From: Ardenticatenales bacterium
GTDB taxonomy: Bacteria > Chloroflexota > Anaerolineae > Promineifilales > Promineifilaceae
NCBI GenBank assembly: GCA_020634575.1
Contig: JACKBM010000023.1
Span: 17,819-81,818 of the forward strand
Direction: 5' to 3'
DNA length: 64,000 bases
The notes below the pieces were generated by a model. It saw only the letters and a list, made by a program, of their open reading frames with translations. It ran no database searches and had not been told where the DNA came from. This document shows, in pieces, positions 26,308 to 34,645 of this stretch; the stretch's first letter is position 1; the number at the start of each line of letters is the position of its first letter. A program made the position numbers and the translations under genes.

Positions 26308-29016
26308 TTACTGCCGGACCACAATTGGCAGAAAATGCATGTTCTCGAAAGGCGCGACGGGGTCGCCCGGCAGCGGCCAGGCGTAGGCGCCGCGGGAACG
26401 GGTGAAGACGGCCAGGGTGGTGAAACCACGGTCGATCGCCATATCCCAGATCATCACGTTGGGCAGCCCATCAGTAAAGTGTACCCAGACAGGATTGGCC
26501 ACGGTGATGTCGTCCGTGTAGTACAGACCCCAGTCGCTGCCGGCAAACACCTGTGTCGGGATGCGCGGGTTGACGATGATGCTGTTGATCGGCACGTTGG
26601 GCAGGTTGCCTGATTTATTGGTCCAATTGAAGCTGCTGCAATCGGCGTTGCAGACCACCTGATAGACGTGGCCCGGGGTCGATGGCGTGTTTTCGTCAAA
26701 ACCGCCCAACGAGGCGTAACCAGTCGTTGGGATGAAGGGGTGGGTGGCGACATCCATGATCGGCCGGTTCGGCAAGACAGCGTTGCTGCCGGTCACATTG
26801 ACCCAGGTGGCGCTGTTGGCTACGCCCTGGCCCATCTCAAAGCCATACCAGACATTGCCATCCAAAGTGCCGGCGATGGCGATCGTCGCGTCGCTGACGG
26901 CGTAGCTGAGCTGCTGGATGAACGAGCGGTTGCCCAGCGTGTTTTTCGTCAGATTCGGGCTGTTCGCATGCCAGCTGGAAGTCGGTACCGCGCCCTGAAT
27001 GGTTTCCCAGACCCGATTGGTGCCGGCGATCATGTGGTTACAGATGCCAATACAGTTGTACTTGTAAATCTCATAAGGCAGGATGAAGCTGAGCGTATCA
27101 CCGAACCAGGCTCCCGCCGCGCCGACATAGGTGCCGAAGGGGCCTGTCGTCGAAACTTTGAGGCCCCCATTCTGGCTCTCCTGATACCAACGCAGCCCCT
27201 GTACTGGTTCGATGCGGGCAAACATGCCGTCACCGCCCGTTGTCATTTGCCATTCGGCCGGTCCGACCGCGCCGTTCCAGACATAGACAGAGGAGCCATT
27301 ATCCTGGGCGCCCGCGTTGATACCGGGGTTGGCTGAGGTGGCAAAATTAGCCGTGATATCGCCGGAGTAAAATTCGATGGTGCTCAGCGATTCATTCAGA
27401 TTGGTGAAGGCGACCGCGTCGGGATCGGCAGCATCGGCGTTCAGGGTGACATAGACACCACCATCGGAGCCGACCAGGAGCGTGTCTGAGCTGGCGTCGA
27501 CGAAGGCGAGGGCATGATGGTCGACGTGAACGTCGTTGCCGCCGGCATAGCCGCAGGTCAGGTTAACAAAGGTATCGCCGCCGTTGGTCGAGCGGAACAG
27601 GTCCACGGTGCTCATGAAAACGTTGTCCGGATTGTTGGGGTCGACAGCGAGGCCCTGGTCATACCAGTTCTGGCTCCAGTCGCCAAAACAACCCGTCAGG
27701 TCGTTGACGTCCGCCCGCTGTTCCCAGGTGGCGCCGCCATCCGTTGTGCGCCAGACGCCAAGCAGACCAAAGGTGGTGATGCTGCCGACCTCGGCGTAAA
27801 TCACATCGGGATTGCTGGGGGACATGGCGATGTCGATGCGGCCCAGGATGTTGGTTGTGGCATTGCCGCTGCCCGTGCCGGCCGGCCAGCCATTGTTCTG
27901 CAACGTCCAGCTGGCGGGACAGCCCGAAGCCGGGAAGGTCGTATGGTACATGCCGTTGGCGCCATTCTGGTCCAGATCCGGCTGCACCGTGGTGTTGAAA
28001 CCGCGGGTGCCGATGGCGACATGGATATCCGTGCTGCTGCCGTTGTCACTCGTTAAGAGACCGGTGACGTCCTGGCGCTGGCTGGTGAAGCTGTTGGTCA
28101 GGCAGGGACCCGTCCAATCGGTGCCCGCATTGTAGGAGAAGAAAAGACCGGTTTTGGTGCCGACAACCAGATTGTCGCTGTTACGCGGATCGACGCGCAC
28201 CTTGCCGATCGCCTGATATTGCGGGAATTCGCCGACCGGTGAAGGATAGACCCCGTTGAAGACATCCAGCCCCAGGATTTCCCAACTGGCGCCGGCATCC
28301 GTGGAGCGCAGTACGCCAGCACTGCCGAATGACCAGGAGCCATAGCGGAGGTCGCCGGTGCCGGCGTAGATGGTGTTGTGGTCGTTGGGGTCAATGGTGA
28401 TGTCGCCTATTGCCATGGTGGAGATGAGCGGATCATCCATGGTGGGGCTCCAGGTGGTATTGGCGTCGCAACAGTTGGTGGTCTTCCAGACGCCGCCGCC
28501 ATCGGAGCCGAGGTAGGCGATAGTGGGCGAGACCGGGTCACTGGCGATGACATTGGTACGCCCGGCAGCCAACCCGTAGGCGAAACAGCCCTGGCAGCCA
28601 TTCATCTGCAGCGGCTGCGGGCCGAGTGAGGTGAAGCCAGTGCCGCTGAGATTGAGTGGCGAATTACTCATATCCAGGTTGTGGACACCGGCCGGTACGC
28701 CCACCGGCATCGCCCGGGCAACCTCGGCCGCGGCGTAGACCCAGGCCGGGTTGAACCGGCCGGTTGGGTACGAGACCCGTTGCGCCCAGAACTCAGCCTG
28801 AGCCAGCAGGTCCTCCGCTTCAGCCGCCGGATCCTCACCCGGTTCAAACAACAGGCTGCTGTCCAGCCCCAATGCATCCAGCTGCGCCTGGCGGGACAGC
28901 GGCGTTTCCGCCGTCAGGCCGGCGCCCCGGCTCAGCAGCCAGACACCGCCGCCCAGCAGCGCCAGCAGCAAAACAAATCCGATCAGTCTGGTAGGCAGAT
29001 TGCGAGATTCGCGCAT
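26308..29016 (-). CDS. Secreted sialidase/VPS10-like beta-propeller protein
   Basis: This 902-residue protein starts at ATG 29016, which has GGAG six bases upstream. The N-terminus has an arginine-rich start and one hydrophobic segment (LIGFVLLLALLGGGVWLL), so it is exported or anchored. The body is a series of blade-like repeats with Asp-box-type motifs, for example STDAGASWEILG, TTDGGATWEQRA and STNGGDTFVNL, which mark a BNR/sortilin-type propeller. A catalytic sialidase set is not evident. It ends with NMHFLPIVVRQ, a tail recurring in other exported proteins here. The function is probably binding or structural. Confidence 0.75.
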   Translation of the reverse strand: MRESRNLPTRLIGFVLLLALLGGGVWLLSRGAGLTAETPLSRQAQLDALGLDSSLLFEPGEDPAAEAEDLLAQAEFWAQRVSYPTGRFNPAWVYAAAEVARAMPVGVPAGVHNLDMSNSPLNLSGTGFTSLGPQPLQMNGCQGCFAYGLAAGRTNVIASDPVSPTIAYLGSDGGGVWKTTNCCDANTTWSPTMDDPLISTMAIGDITIDPNDHNTIYAGTGDLRYGSWSFGSAGVLRSTDAGASWEILGLDVFNGVYPSPVGEFPQYQAIGKVRVDPRNSDNLVVGTKTGLFFSYNAGTDWTGPCLTNSFTSQRQDVTGLLTSDNGSSTDIHVAIGTRGFNTTVQPDLDQNGANGMYHTTFPASGCPASWTLQNNGWPAGTGSGNATTNILGRIDIAMSPSNPDVIYAEVGSITTFGLLGVWRTTDGGATWEQRADVNDLTGCFGDWSQNWYDQGLAVDPNNPDNVFMSTVDLFRSTNGGDTFVNLTCGYAGGNDVHVDHHALAFVDASSDTLLVGSDGGVYVTLNADAADPDAVAFTNLNESLSTIEFYSGDITANFATSANPGINAGAQDNGSSVYVWNGAVGPAEWQMTTGGDGMFARIEPVQGLRWYQESQNGGLKVSTTGPFGTYVGAAGAWFGDTLSFILPYEIYKYNCIGICNHMIAGTNRVWETIQGAVPTSSWHANSPNLTKNTLGNRSFIQQLSYAVSDATIAIAGTLDGNVWYGFEMGQGVANSATWVNVTGSNAVLPNRPIMDVATHPFIPTTGYASLGGFDENTPSTPGHVYQVVCNADCSSFNWTNKSGNLPNVPINSIIVNPRIPTQVFAGSDWGLYYTDDITVANPVWVHFTDGLPNVMIWDMAIDRGFTTLAVFTRSRGAYAWPLPGDPVAPFENMHFLPIVVRQ

Positions 29017-29370
29017 GATTGTCTCCAATAATTGCCGGTTGAGGCGACTCCAGTTTTGGTCAGTCTCCCGGGAGATGCGGTAATTGCGGTACAAGCAACC
29101 AGGTGAGCCGGCCGCACATTAACGGAAGATTAGCTATCCACTTGATTTTACCTGTCAGGAATGACCAGGGCCACAGACAGATGGTTGTAGTTTTCTTGCT
29201 GGCGCCAAAGGAATAACCTTACCTACCGATATGATTCGACGACTTTGTTTGCCAATGTCCAGCGCTTCTGCTTGGCTAATCCGGTCTGTATGGCTAATAT
29301 CGTAGGCGCCAGCCAGACCACCCGGGCATGAGGTGTTGATACATGGTTTTACAGGCTGGCAAGGGAATGA
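29017..29370. promoter_or_regulatory. Divergent intergenic region upstream of the DsbA-like gene
   Basis: This 354-base region separates the propeller gene (-) from the redox pair (+) and holds no gene. A moderate + strand promoter candidate is TTGGCT (29272-29277), 17-base spacer, TAATAT (29295-29300), in which the octamer TGGCTAAT occurs twice. The ribosome site AAGGGA (29361-29366) serves the ATG at 29371. Confidence 0.35.
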
Positions 29371-30096
29371 ATGGCTGAAAAATCATCACGATCACGGCGG
29401 GCCCGTCGCGAAGAGGTGCAGGCCAGGAAACAGCGGCAGCGTATAGTTGCCGGTGTGATTGGCGTTGTGACCATTGTCGCGCTAGGTGCCCTGTTTTATT
29501 TTGCCCAGCGGGCCGACGAGGTTGCCATCGAGGATGTCAATCTGCCGGAATCGCTGACTCTCCCCGCCAATGCCGATGGGGCGGCCTGGGGACCTGTTGC
29601 TGCGCCGGTGCTCATCGAAGAGTTCGGCGACTATCAATGACCGTTCTGTGGGCAATTTGCCACTGACGTGGGACGTCAGCTAGAACAGGTTTATGCAAGC
29701 AGCGGTCTGGTCCGCTTTGAATTTAAAGATCTCGCCTTCATCGGCAATGAATCCATACGCGCGGCTGAGGCCGCTTCGTGCGCCAACGAACAGGGGCAAT
29801 ATTGGCCCTACCATCACACCATCTTTGCCAATCAGCGTGGCGAAAACCTGGGTGCCTTTAACGACGAGGCGCTCAAAGCCTTTGCCGCCGCCATCTCGCT
29901 GGATCAGGATTCGTTTAACGAATGTCTGGATAGCAATCGGTATCGCAATTCGGTCCTTCAGGCGGCCAACATCGCCCGGGATCGTGGGGTGAGCTCAACG
30001 CCGACGGTCTTCCTCAACGGCCAGTTGGTCGAAGGCCAGATCACGTTTACGCGTTTGCAACAGCTGATTGAAGGTGCATTGGCCGGCTCCAACTAA
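29371..30096 (+). CDS. DsbA-like thiol oxidoreductase with in-frame TGA (probable selenocysteine, UxxC)
   Basis: Read through TGA at 29638-29640, the frame encodes 241 residues. It has a basic N-terminus, a transmembrane anchor (about residues 25-44) and a DsbA/thioredoxin-fold domain. The region before the TGA reads PVAAPVLIEEFGDYQ and the one after reads PFCGQFATDV, so TGA (residue 90) stands exactly where DsbA-like proteins have the first cysteine of CPFC, giving UPFC with Cys93. Downstream the domain is intact, with SCANEQGQYW and the cis-proline loop VSSTPTVFLNG, and has no other stop. A hairpin with a GGG loop follows at 29663-29679. A simple TGC-to-TGA mutation is the alternative. DsbB lies six bases downstream. 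Confidence 0.8.
29663..29679 (+). promoter_or_regulatory. SECIS-like hairpin
   Basis: Perfect 7-bp stem CTGACGT (29663-29669), loop GGG, ACGTCAG (29673-29679), inside the coding region. The loop starts 29 bases after the TGA and begins with two G. Bacterial selenocysteine insertion elements lie just after the UGA, have a short stem with G at the start of the apical loop, and a UGA-to-loop distance in this range. The fit is by eye. A search with a bacterial SECIS model would settle it. Confidence 0.6.
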
Positions 30097-30102
30097 ACGT
30101 CT

Positions 30103-30984
30103 ATGAGCGATTTCCGTTCAAGGGCCGCGTCTTTCGCGGCCGACTATGGCGCCATCCTGGCTTTGCTGGTTGCTCTTACGGCGACACTGGGCAGCCTTTA
30201 TTACAGTGAAGTTGCGGGGTTTGTGCCCTGTACTTTCTGCTGGTACCAGCGGATACTGATGTATCCGCTGGTTTTGCTTATCTTCATCGGCATCTTTCGC
30301 CATACCGAAGCGCTACCCTCGTTTGTCCTGCCGTTGTCGCTGCTGGGCGTGGTTGTTTCGGGCTACCATGTGTTATTGCAGAACGGTCTGTTTGGGGAAT
30401 CGGGCACCTGTACCATTGGCGTACCCTGCAGCATTCGCTACGTCAATTATCTCGGCTTCATCACCATTCCCCTGATGTGCCTGACGGCATTTGTGATTGT
30501 CTCTGCCTTGATGCTGTTGCTGCTGGCTGGTGAACCGGCCGGTGCAGACACAGAGCCGCGCCTGGCCACCAGCCAGATCACGGGCATCGGTCTGCTGCTG
30601 GTCGCGCTACTGGCATTGTGGGGCGTCGCCTTCACCGGCCGCCCGGCGAGTGAGACAACCCCGCCCGAAACCAGCGCAGCAACCAGTGAAGGCGAGGCGC
30701 TTTTTAATCAGACAACGCTTGGTAGTGGCCCCGGCTGTATGGCCTGCCATTCAACCGATGCGGCACGCATTACGGTGGGTCCGAGCATAGAAGCAATTGG
30801 CCAGACAGCGGCTGAGCGCGTGCCCGGCCAAACTGCAGAAGCCTATTTGCGCGAGTCGATTCTCCAGCCAGACGCATACGTGGTCGATGGCTACGTACCC
30901 GGCATCATGTACCAGCTGTACAGCGAGTCCTTAACCGAGGCGCAAATAGACGCTCTGGTAGATTACATGTTGGCCCTGGATTGA
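30103..30984 (+). CDS. DsbB-type disulfide oxidase fused to cytochrome c
   Basis: The 293-residue protein joins two modules. Residues 1-150 are a four-helix DsbB domain with the redox pair in VPCTFCWYQR (Cys43, Cys46) and a second pair in GTCTIGVPCS (Cys103, Cys109). After a fifth helix (about 165-180) and a Thr/Pro linker comes a cytochrome c domain with CMACH (Cys212, Cys215, His216) and a likely Met269 ligand in PGIMYQLY. DsbB normally reoxidises DsbA and passes electrons to quinone. The tethered cytochrome suggests electrons can continue to a terminal oxidase or a photosynthetic chain. It follows the DsbA-like gene by six bases. Confidence 0.85.
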   Translation: MSDFRSRAASFAADYGAILALLVALTATLGSLYYSEVAGFVPCTFCWYQRILMYPLVLLIFIGIFRHTEALPSFVLPLSLLGVVVSGYHVLLQNGLFGESGTCTIGVPCSIRYVNYLGFITIPLMCLTAFVIVSALMLLLLAGEPAGADTEPRLATSQITGIGLLLVALLALWGVAFTGRPASETTPPETSAATSEGEALFNQTTLGSGPGCMACHSTDAARITVGPSIEAIGQTAAERVPGQTAEAYLRESILQPDAYVVDGYVPGIMYQLYSESLTEAQIDALVDYMLALD

Positions 30985-31535
30985 GCGACCCAGCGCTCTC
31001 GCGTCAACTGGTAAACGTAGTGCGGCACGGGGGATGTATACGTCCGCATCGTTTCGGGAAACTCATAAAGGGCCACATTAACCCGACGCAAGCCGGCCAC
31101 CTCTTGCAGCCGCACTGAGCCGGCGTTGGCCACATTCGGCGTTGCCTGCACAATCTGGCAACCGGTATGCCGAAATTGATAGGCTACCAGGGCCAGCCAG
31201 AGCTCCCGGCCGTAACCCATTCGCCAATACTCTGGCAGCAACTTGATATCAGGTTCGGCGATGCCCTGCGCGTCCGGCCAGGCTAGTTTCAGGTGGCCGA
31301 TGGGCTCGTTTGTGGTGTTGAGCCGCGCGCTCAGCAGCCGCCCGCCCGGGTAAGCTTGAGCGTGCGTCAGCCGGGCTTCTACCTCGGCCAGGGTAATGGG
31401 TAGCCCCCTGGGAAAACCAACAAAGGTCATCACCCGCGGATCGGTCCAGAGGGCATGGATCAACGGCGCGTCGGCTATGGTTGCCGGCTGTACGGTTAAC
31501 CTGGCGGTCGTGAAGCCCGGTTCCGCGCCGCTCAT
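30963..31535 (-). CDS. GNAT-family N-acetyltransferase
   Basis: This 190-residue protein looks like a RimJ/RimL-type acetyltransferase. It has the N-terminal TARLTVQPATIADA, a central EPIGHLKLAW, the acetyl-CoA-binding region LLPEYWRMGYGRELWLALV and TPNVANAGSVRLQEVAGL. Its 3' end overlaps the convergent dsbB-cytochrome gene by 22 bases. Upstream on the same strand is the phosphatase-like gene, six bases away. The substrate is unknown. Confidence 0.82.
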   Translation of the reverse strand: MSGAEPGFTTARLTVQPATIADAPLIHALWTDPRVMTFVGFPRGLPITLAEVEARLTHAQAYPGGRLLSARLNTTNEPIGHLKLAWPDAQGIAEPDIKLLPEYWRMGYGRELWLALVAYQFRHTGCQIVQATPNVANAGSVRLQEVAGLRRVNVALYEFPETMRTYTSPVPHYVYQLTRERWVAQSRANM

Positions 31536-31541
31536 CGCAAC

Positions 31542-32003
31542 TCAAGCCTGATCCAGTTCGGCCAACCGTGCCTGGATGAACTGCTCCCAGATGGGGTAAT
31601 CGCTACCCGCCCAAATTTTGGCCCGTAGCGCATCAAACTGGTCCCGGCCCCAGCCAAGGTGTTTGTGAGCGTAGAGGCCATAGAAGGCGGTGACGCGGTA
31701 GTTGGCGGCGCAATGGATGAGCGTTTTACCGGCCGGTAACCCCGCCAGCACCGCCGCAAACGCCGCAAAGTCCGCCGCCGTTGGCGCTTCCCATTCCACC
31801 GGGATGTGGTGGTAAGCCATGCCGAGGGCTGTGACCAGGCCCGCCTCATCCGGCAGGGAATAGCGGGGATTGATGGTGGCGAGGTTGATGACGGTGGTGT
31901 AGCCGGCGGCTGCCAGACTGCGCAACTGCGCTTCAGAGGGTTGGCCAGCGGTCAGGACGTCGTCGGTAACTTGAATCGCGTTGTAGATTTCAGTTGTATC
32001 CAT
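31542..32003 (-). CDS. Dual-specificity/tyrosine phosphatase-like protein
   Basis: This 153-residue protein resembles small bacterial phosphatase-like proteins, with VLTAGQPSEAQLRSLAAAGY and NLATINPRYSLPDE. The P-loop region reads LIHCAANYRVTAFYG. Between Cys and Arg there are only four residues rather than the canonical five, so classical phosphatase activity is uncertain. The short-loop form does occur in this subgroup as far as I know. It starts at ATG 32003; three palindromic repeats lie just upstream. Confidence 0.7.
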   Translation of the reverse strand: MDTTEIYNAIQVTDDVLTAGQPSEAQLRSLAAAGYTTVINLATINPRYSLPDEAGLVTALGMAYHHIPVEWEAPTAADFAAFAAVLAGLPAGKTLIHCAANYRVTAFYGLYAHKHLGWGRDQFDALRAKIWAGSDYPIWEQFIQARLAELDQA

Positions 32004-32027
32004 AGGCTGTCCATTTTACCCTAACCT

Positions 32028-32089
32028 GGTTGCCAGGACCTGACAGGTTGCCAGGACCTGACAGGTTGCCACGACCTGACAGGTTGGCT
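32028..32089. repeat. Tandem 18-bp repeat containing palindrome ACCTGACAGGT
   Basis: Three and a half copies of an 18-base unit (starts at 32028, 32046, 32064 and 32082) lie between the phosphatase-like gene and the end of the glycosidase-like gene. The core ACCTG-a-CAGGT is a perfect palindrome occurring at 32038, 32056 and 32074. A related array with ACCCG-a-CGGGT lies at 47097-47192. Confidence 0.85.
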
Positions 32090-33017
32090 AACCCCTCAGC
32101 TGGGCCGCCGCAGCGGCGAAGCGGGCGCTGTCCTGCTGCAGCGCCGCCAGATGAAAAAGACAGACGCCCGCTGCCGGCTTCGCACTGGCCAGCCGCAGTG
32201 CCGCCGCGAATTCGTCGACCGGCAGCGGGCCAGGTTCAGCCATGGTCTGGATCAGGGGGAGGATCGGTTTGTGGGTGAGGCTGTGCAGTTGCTCAACCCC
32301 GGTGGCAATCTACTCCACCGGCCGGTCGCACAACCCGTGATAACACATCGGCCCGAACAGGTCGACGTGGGGTGCCAGCAGGCGGAAATCCTGACCGATA
32401 ATGCGGCGGATGGCGCCATCCAACTCATCAGAGCGCCAGGGGACGGCAAACAGGCCTAGCTGGATCGTTTTGCCGCTTGAGTCGATCAGGGCACGTACAG
32501 CGGCGACGAAGGCGGCGATCTGCTGGCATTTCCAGGCGACCCAGGCGGGACCGGCCGGTTCGCCGCCCACCTCCCGTCGAAACTGCGCCAGGCAATGGTC
32601 GCAGAAGCAGTATTCGGCCGGTGCCTCGTCTCGCACAATCTCCCAATGGGCCGGGTAGCGGATGAAGTCGAGCCACAGGCCATTTATCGGCATCGTATCA
32701 ATGATATGCGCGACGCGGGCCAGCAACTCGCTCCGAACGGCCGGATGATTGGGGCAGACGCCGTGATACCAATTGATCCGGGGCATGAGTCCGCCATCCT
32801 GGCTTCGCGGACGCGCATCCGGAAAACGTTGCCACCAGCTTTCGCCCACAAAAAGCCCAACCTCAACGTGCACTTGCCGCCCCGCTGCTTGCAGTTGGGC
32901 CGCCGCACCAGCATCAAAATGCTGCCATTTGCCGATGAGCAGATTCAGGTCTAGCGTTTCAATCGCTGCCAGTGTTGCCGCGTCGATGGGTTGGGTGAGG
33001 AAGGCGCTTTTTAGCAT
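32088..33017 (-). pseudogene. Glycosidase-like gene interrupted by an in-frame TAG
   Basis: The frame starts at ATG 33017 and reaches a TAG at 32310-32312 after 235 residues. It then continues in the same frame with protein-like sequence (IATGVEQLHSLTHKPI and onwards) to a stop at 32088, for 309 codons in all. The protein resembles putative TIM-barrel glycosidases with the motifs CPNHPAVRSELLARV, NGLWLDFIRYPAHW and the Cys-rich YCFCDHCLAQF. The TAG lies after the C-terminal CYHGLCDRPVE. It is either a nonsense mutation or a base error; a truncated product of 235 residues would lack the last barrel strands. Confidence 0.65.
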
Positions 33018-33029
33018 GGTGCGAGGGCG

Positions 33030-34370
33030 TCAGCGCTGCTCGGCTGCCCGAACGACGTTGTCGATCATCTGTCCGGCAGTGCCCAGGTAATGGGCCGGGT
33101 CAGTCAGCCGCCGGATTTCGGCAGGGTTCAGCCAGCGGGTGACGCTGTCCATTTCGACTAGAATGGAAGCCAGATCACGGTTCTGCGCAACAGTGTGCGC
33201 CACAGCCTCCTGAAGCAAATGATGAGCGGTGGCCCGGCCCACATGGGGTGCCAGGGCCATCATGATTGCCTCGGCGAGCAGGGTCCCCTGGCTCAAGGCC
33301 AGGTTGGCGGCCATGCGCTCCGGATTCAGCTGGAGACTGGCCAGCAATTTGCGCCCTTCGGCCAGGCCGACGGCGGTGAGACGGAACGCTTCGGGCAAGG
33401 CGGCCCATTCTACTGGCCAGATGCCGGTGCCGCGCTCGTGGTCATTGACCATCGCTTCCAGCATGAGGGCGACCTGGTGTCTGGTTAACCGGCCGGTTAC
33501 CATCATTTTCTGCGGCGACAGTTGATTCCGCTTCTGCGGCATCGTACTGCTACCACCGCGGCCTGGCGCATAGGCTTCCGTCGCCTCGCCTACCTCATTC
33601 TGGGCCAGCAGAGCGATGTCGTAGCCGATTTTGGCCAGCGTCCCGCTCACCAGTCCCAGAAAACCAGCTAGCTCCGCCAGGTTGTCCCGCGCCGTGTGCC
33701 AGCCAATCAGTGGCTGCCCCAACCCCAGTGCCGCACAAAGCGACGCCTGCACTGCCAGCCCGCTTCCACCAAGCGACGCCAATGTGCCTACCGCGCCGCT
33801 GAACTGGCCCACGAGCAGCCTGGGCTTGAGCTGAGCCAGCCGCTCTTGATGGCGCAAGATCATGCTCAGCCAGCCAGCCGCCTTCAGACCAAACGTGATA
33901 GGCAGCGCCTGCTGGAGCTGACTGCGCCCCACCATCACTGTATCGCGGTGGGATCGCGCGAGCCCTGTCAGGATCACCTTCAATTCGGCCAGGTCGCGCT
34001 CGACGATAGTCAATGCCTCTCGCAACTGCAGCACCAGGGCCGTGTCCATGATGTCCTGGCTGGTGGCCCCAAAATGGACCCATTCACCAGCCGGGCCCAC
34101 AGCGGCGATGATTTGCTGTACAAGCGGGATGGTGGGAACGCCGGCAGCCGGGATACCTGCCAATAACGCTGCCCAATCCAGCCGCTCCAACCGCGCCCCG
34201 GCCTCAATCGCTGCGGCTGCTTCAGCCGGGATGAGCCCCAGTTCTGCCTGCACCCGGGCCAAAGCCCGCTCGACCTCGAGGTAGTAAGCCACAGTTTGCT
34301 GATCAGCGAAGATCGCTGCCATTTCAGAGGTGGCGAAGTGGGAACCGAATAGTTCAGAGGGTATGGACAT
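33030..34370 (-). CDS. Fumarase/aspartase-superfamily lyase (3-carboxymuconate cycloisomerase-like)
   Basis: The 446-residue protein starts at ATG 34370 behind AGGAG; the longer upstream frame has no support. It belongs to the adenylosuccinate lyase / CMLE superfamily. The three conserved regions are visible: EWVHFGATSQDIMDTA, VGRSQLQQALPITFG and the signature GRGGSSTMPQKRNQ. The arrangement is closest to 3-carboxy-cis,cis-muconate cycloisomerase (PcaB-type) proteins, with adenylosuccinate lyase as the alternative. No other aromatic-degradation genes are nearby, so the substrate is open. Confidence 0.8.
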   Translation of the reverse strand: MSIPSELFGSHFATSEMAAIFADQQTVAYYLEVERALARVQAELGLIPAEAAAAIEAGARLERLDWAALLAGIPAAGVPTIPLVQQIIAAVGPAGEWVHFGATSQDIMDTALVLQLREALTIVERDLAELKVILTGLARSHRDTVMVGRSQLQQALPITFGLKAAGWLSMILRHQERLAQLKPRLLVGQFSGAVGTLASLGGSGLAVQASLCAALGLGQPLIGWHTARDNLAELAGFLGLVSGTLAKIGYDIALLAQNEVGEATEAYAPGRGGSSTMPQKRNQLSPQKMMVTGRLTRHQVALMLEAMVNDHERGTGIWPVEWAALPEAFRLTAVGLAEGRKLLASLQLNPERMAANLALSQGTLLAEAIMMALAPHVGRATAHHLLQEAVAHTVAQNRDLASILVEMDSVTRWLNPAEIRRLTDPAHYLGTAGQMIDNVVRAAEQR

Positions 34371-34553
34371 GGGCAGCTCTCCTGGGACGCATCGTGGGGC
34401 GATTATAGCGGATCGAACGTGCGGATGTTTGTGTTCACGAAAAAGTCGGACGAGCTGCCGTCTGAAGGTGGCGTTTCCACTGAGGTAGCCGCAAATTGCC
34501 GGAAAACTCGTGTCGGAAAAAGCTCTCAGCCGCGTTGAGTGTAGTAGTGACCT

Positions 34554-34612
34554 ACCTCCGGGAGGCCCAGTAGGCGCCAGTCTCGCCAAGATCGGTAGGG
34601 CCTCCCGGAGGT
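34554..34612. repeat. Long intergenic inverted repeat
   Basis: Two 15-base arms, ACCTCCGGGAGGCCC (34554-34568) and its exact complement (34598-34612), are separated by 29 bases. With a one-base bulge the pairing extends by three more bases. Each arm contains the smaller palindrome CCTCC-n-GGAGG, so this is two inverted copies of a short element. It lies downstream of the vWA operon and may also end its transcript. Confidence 0.8.
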
Positions 34613-34645
34613 TAGGCGGCACGGCGTTTGGCGGCCTGGGACGTT

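Noticed and set aside
32310..32312. TAG as a recoded (pyrrolysine) codon
   Set aside because: No pyl genes or other internal TAG are in view, and a single nonsense change is simpler.
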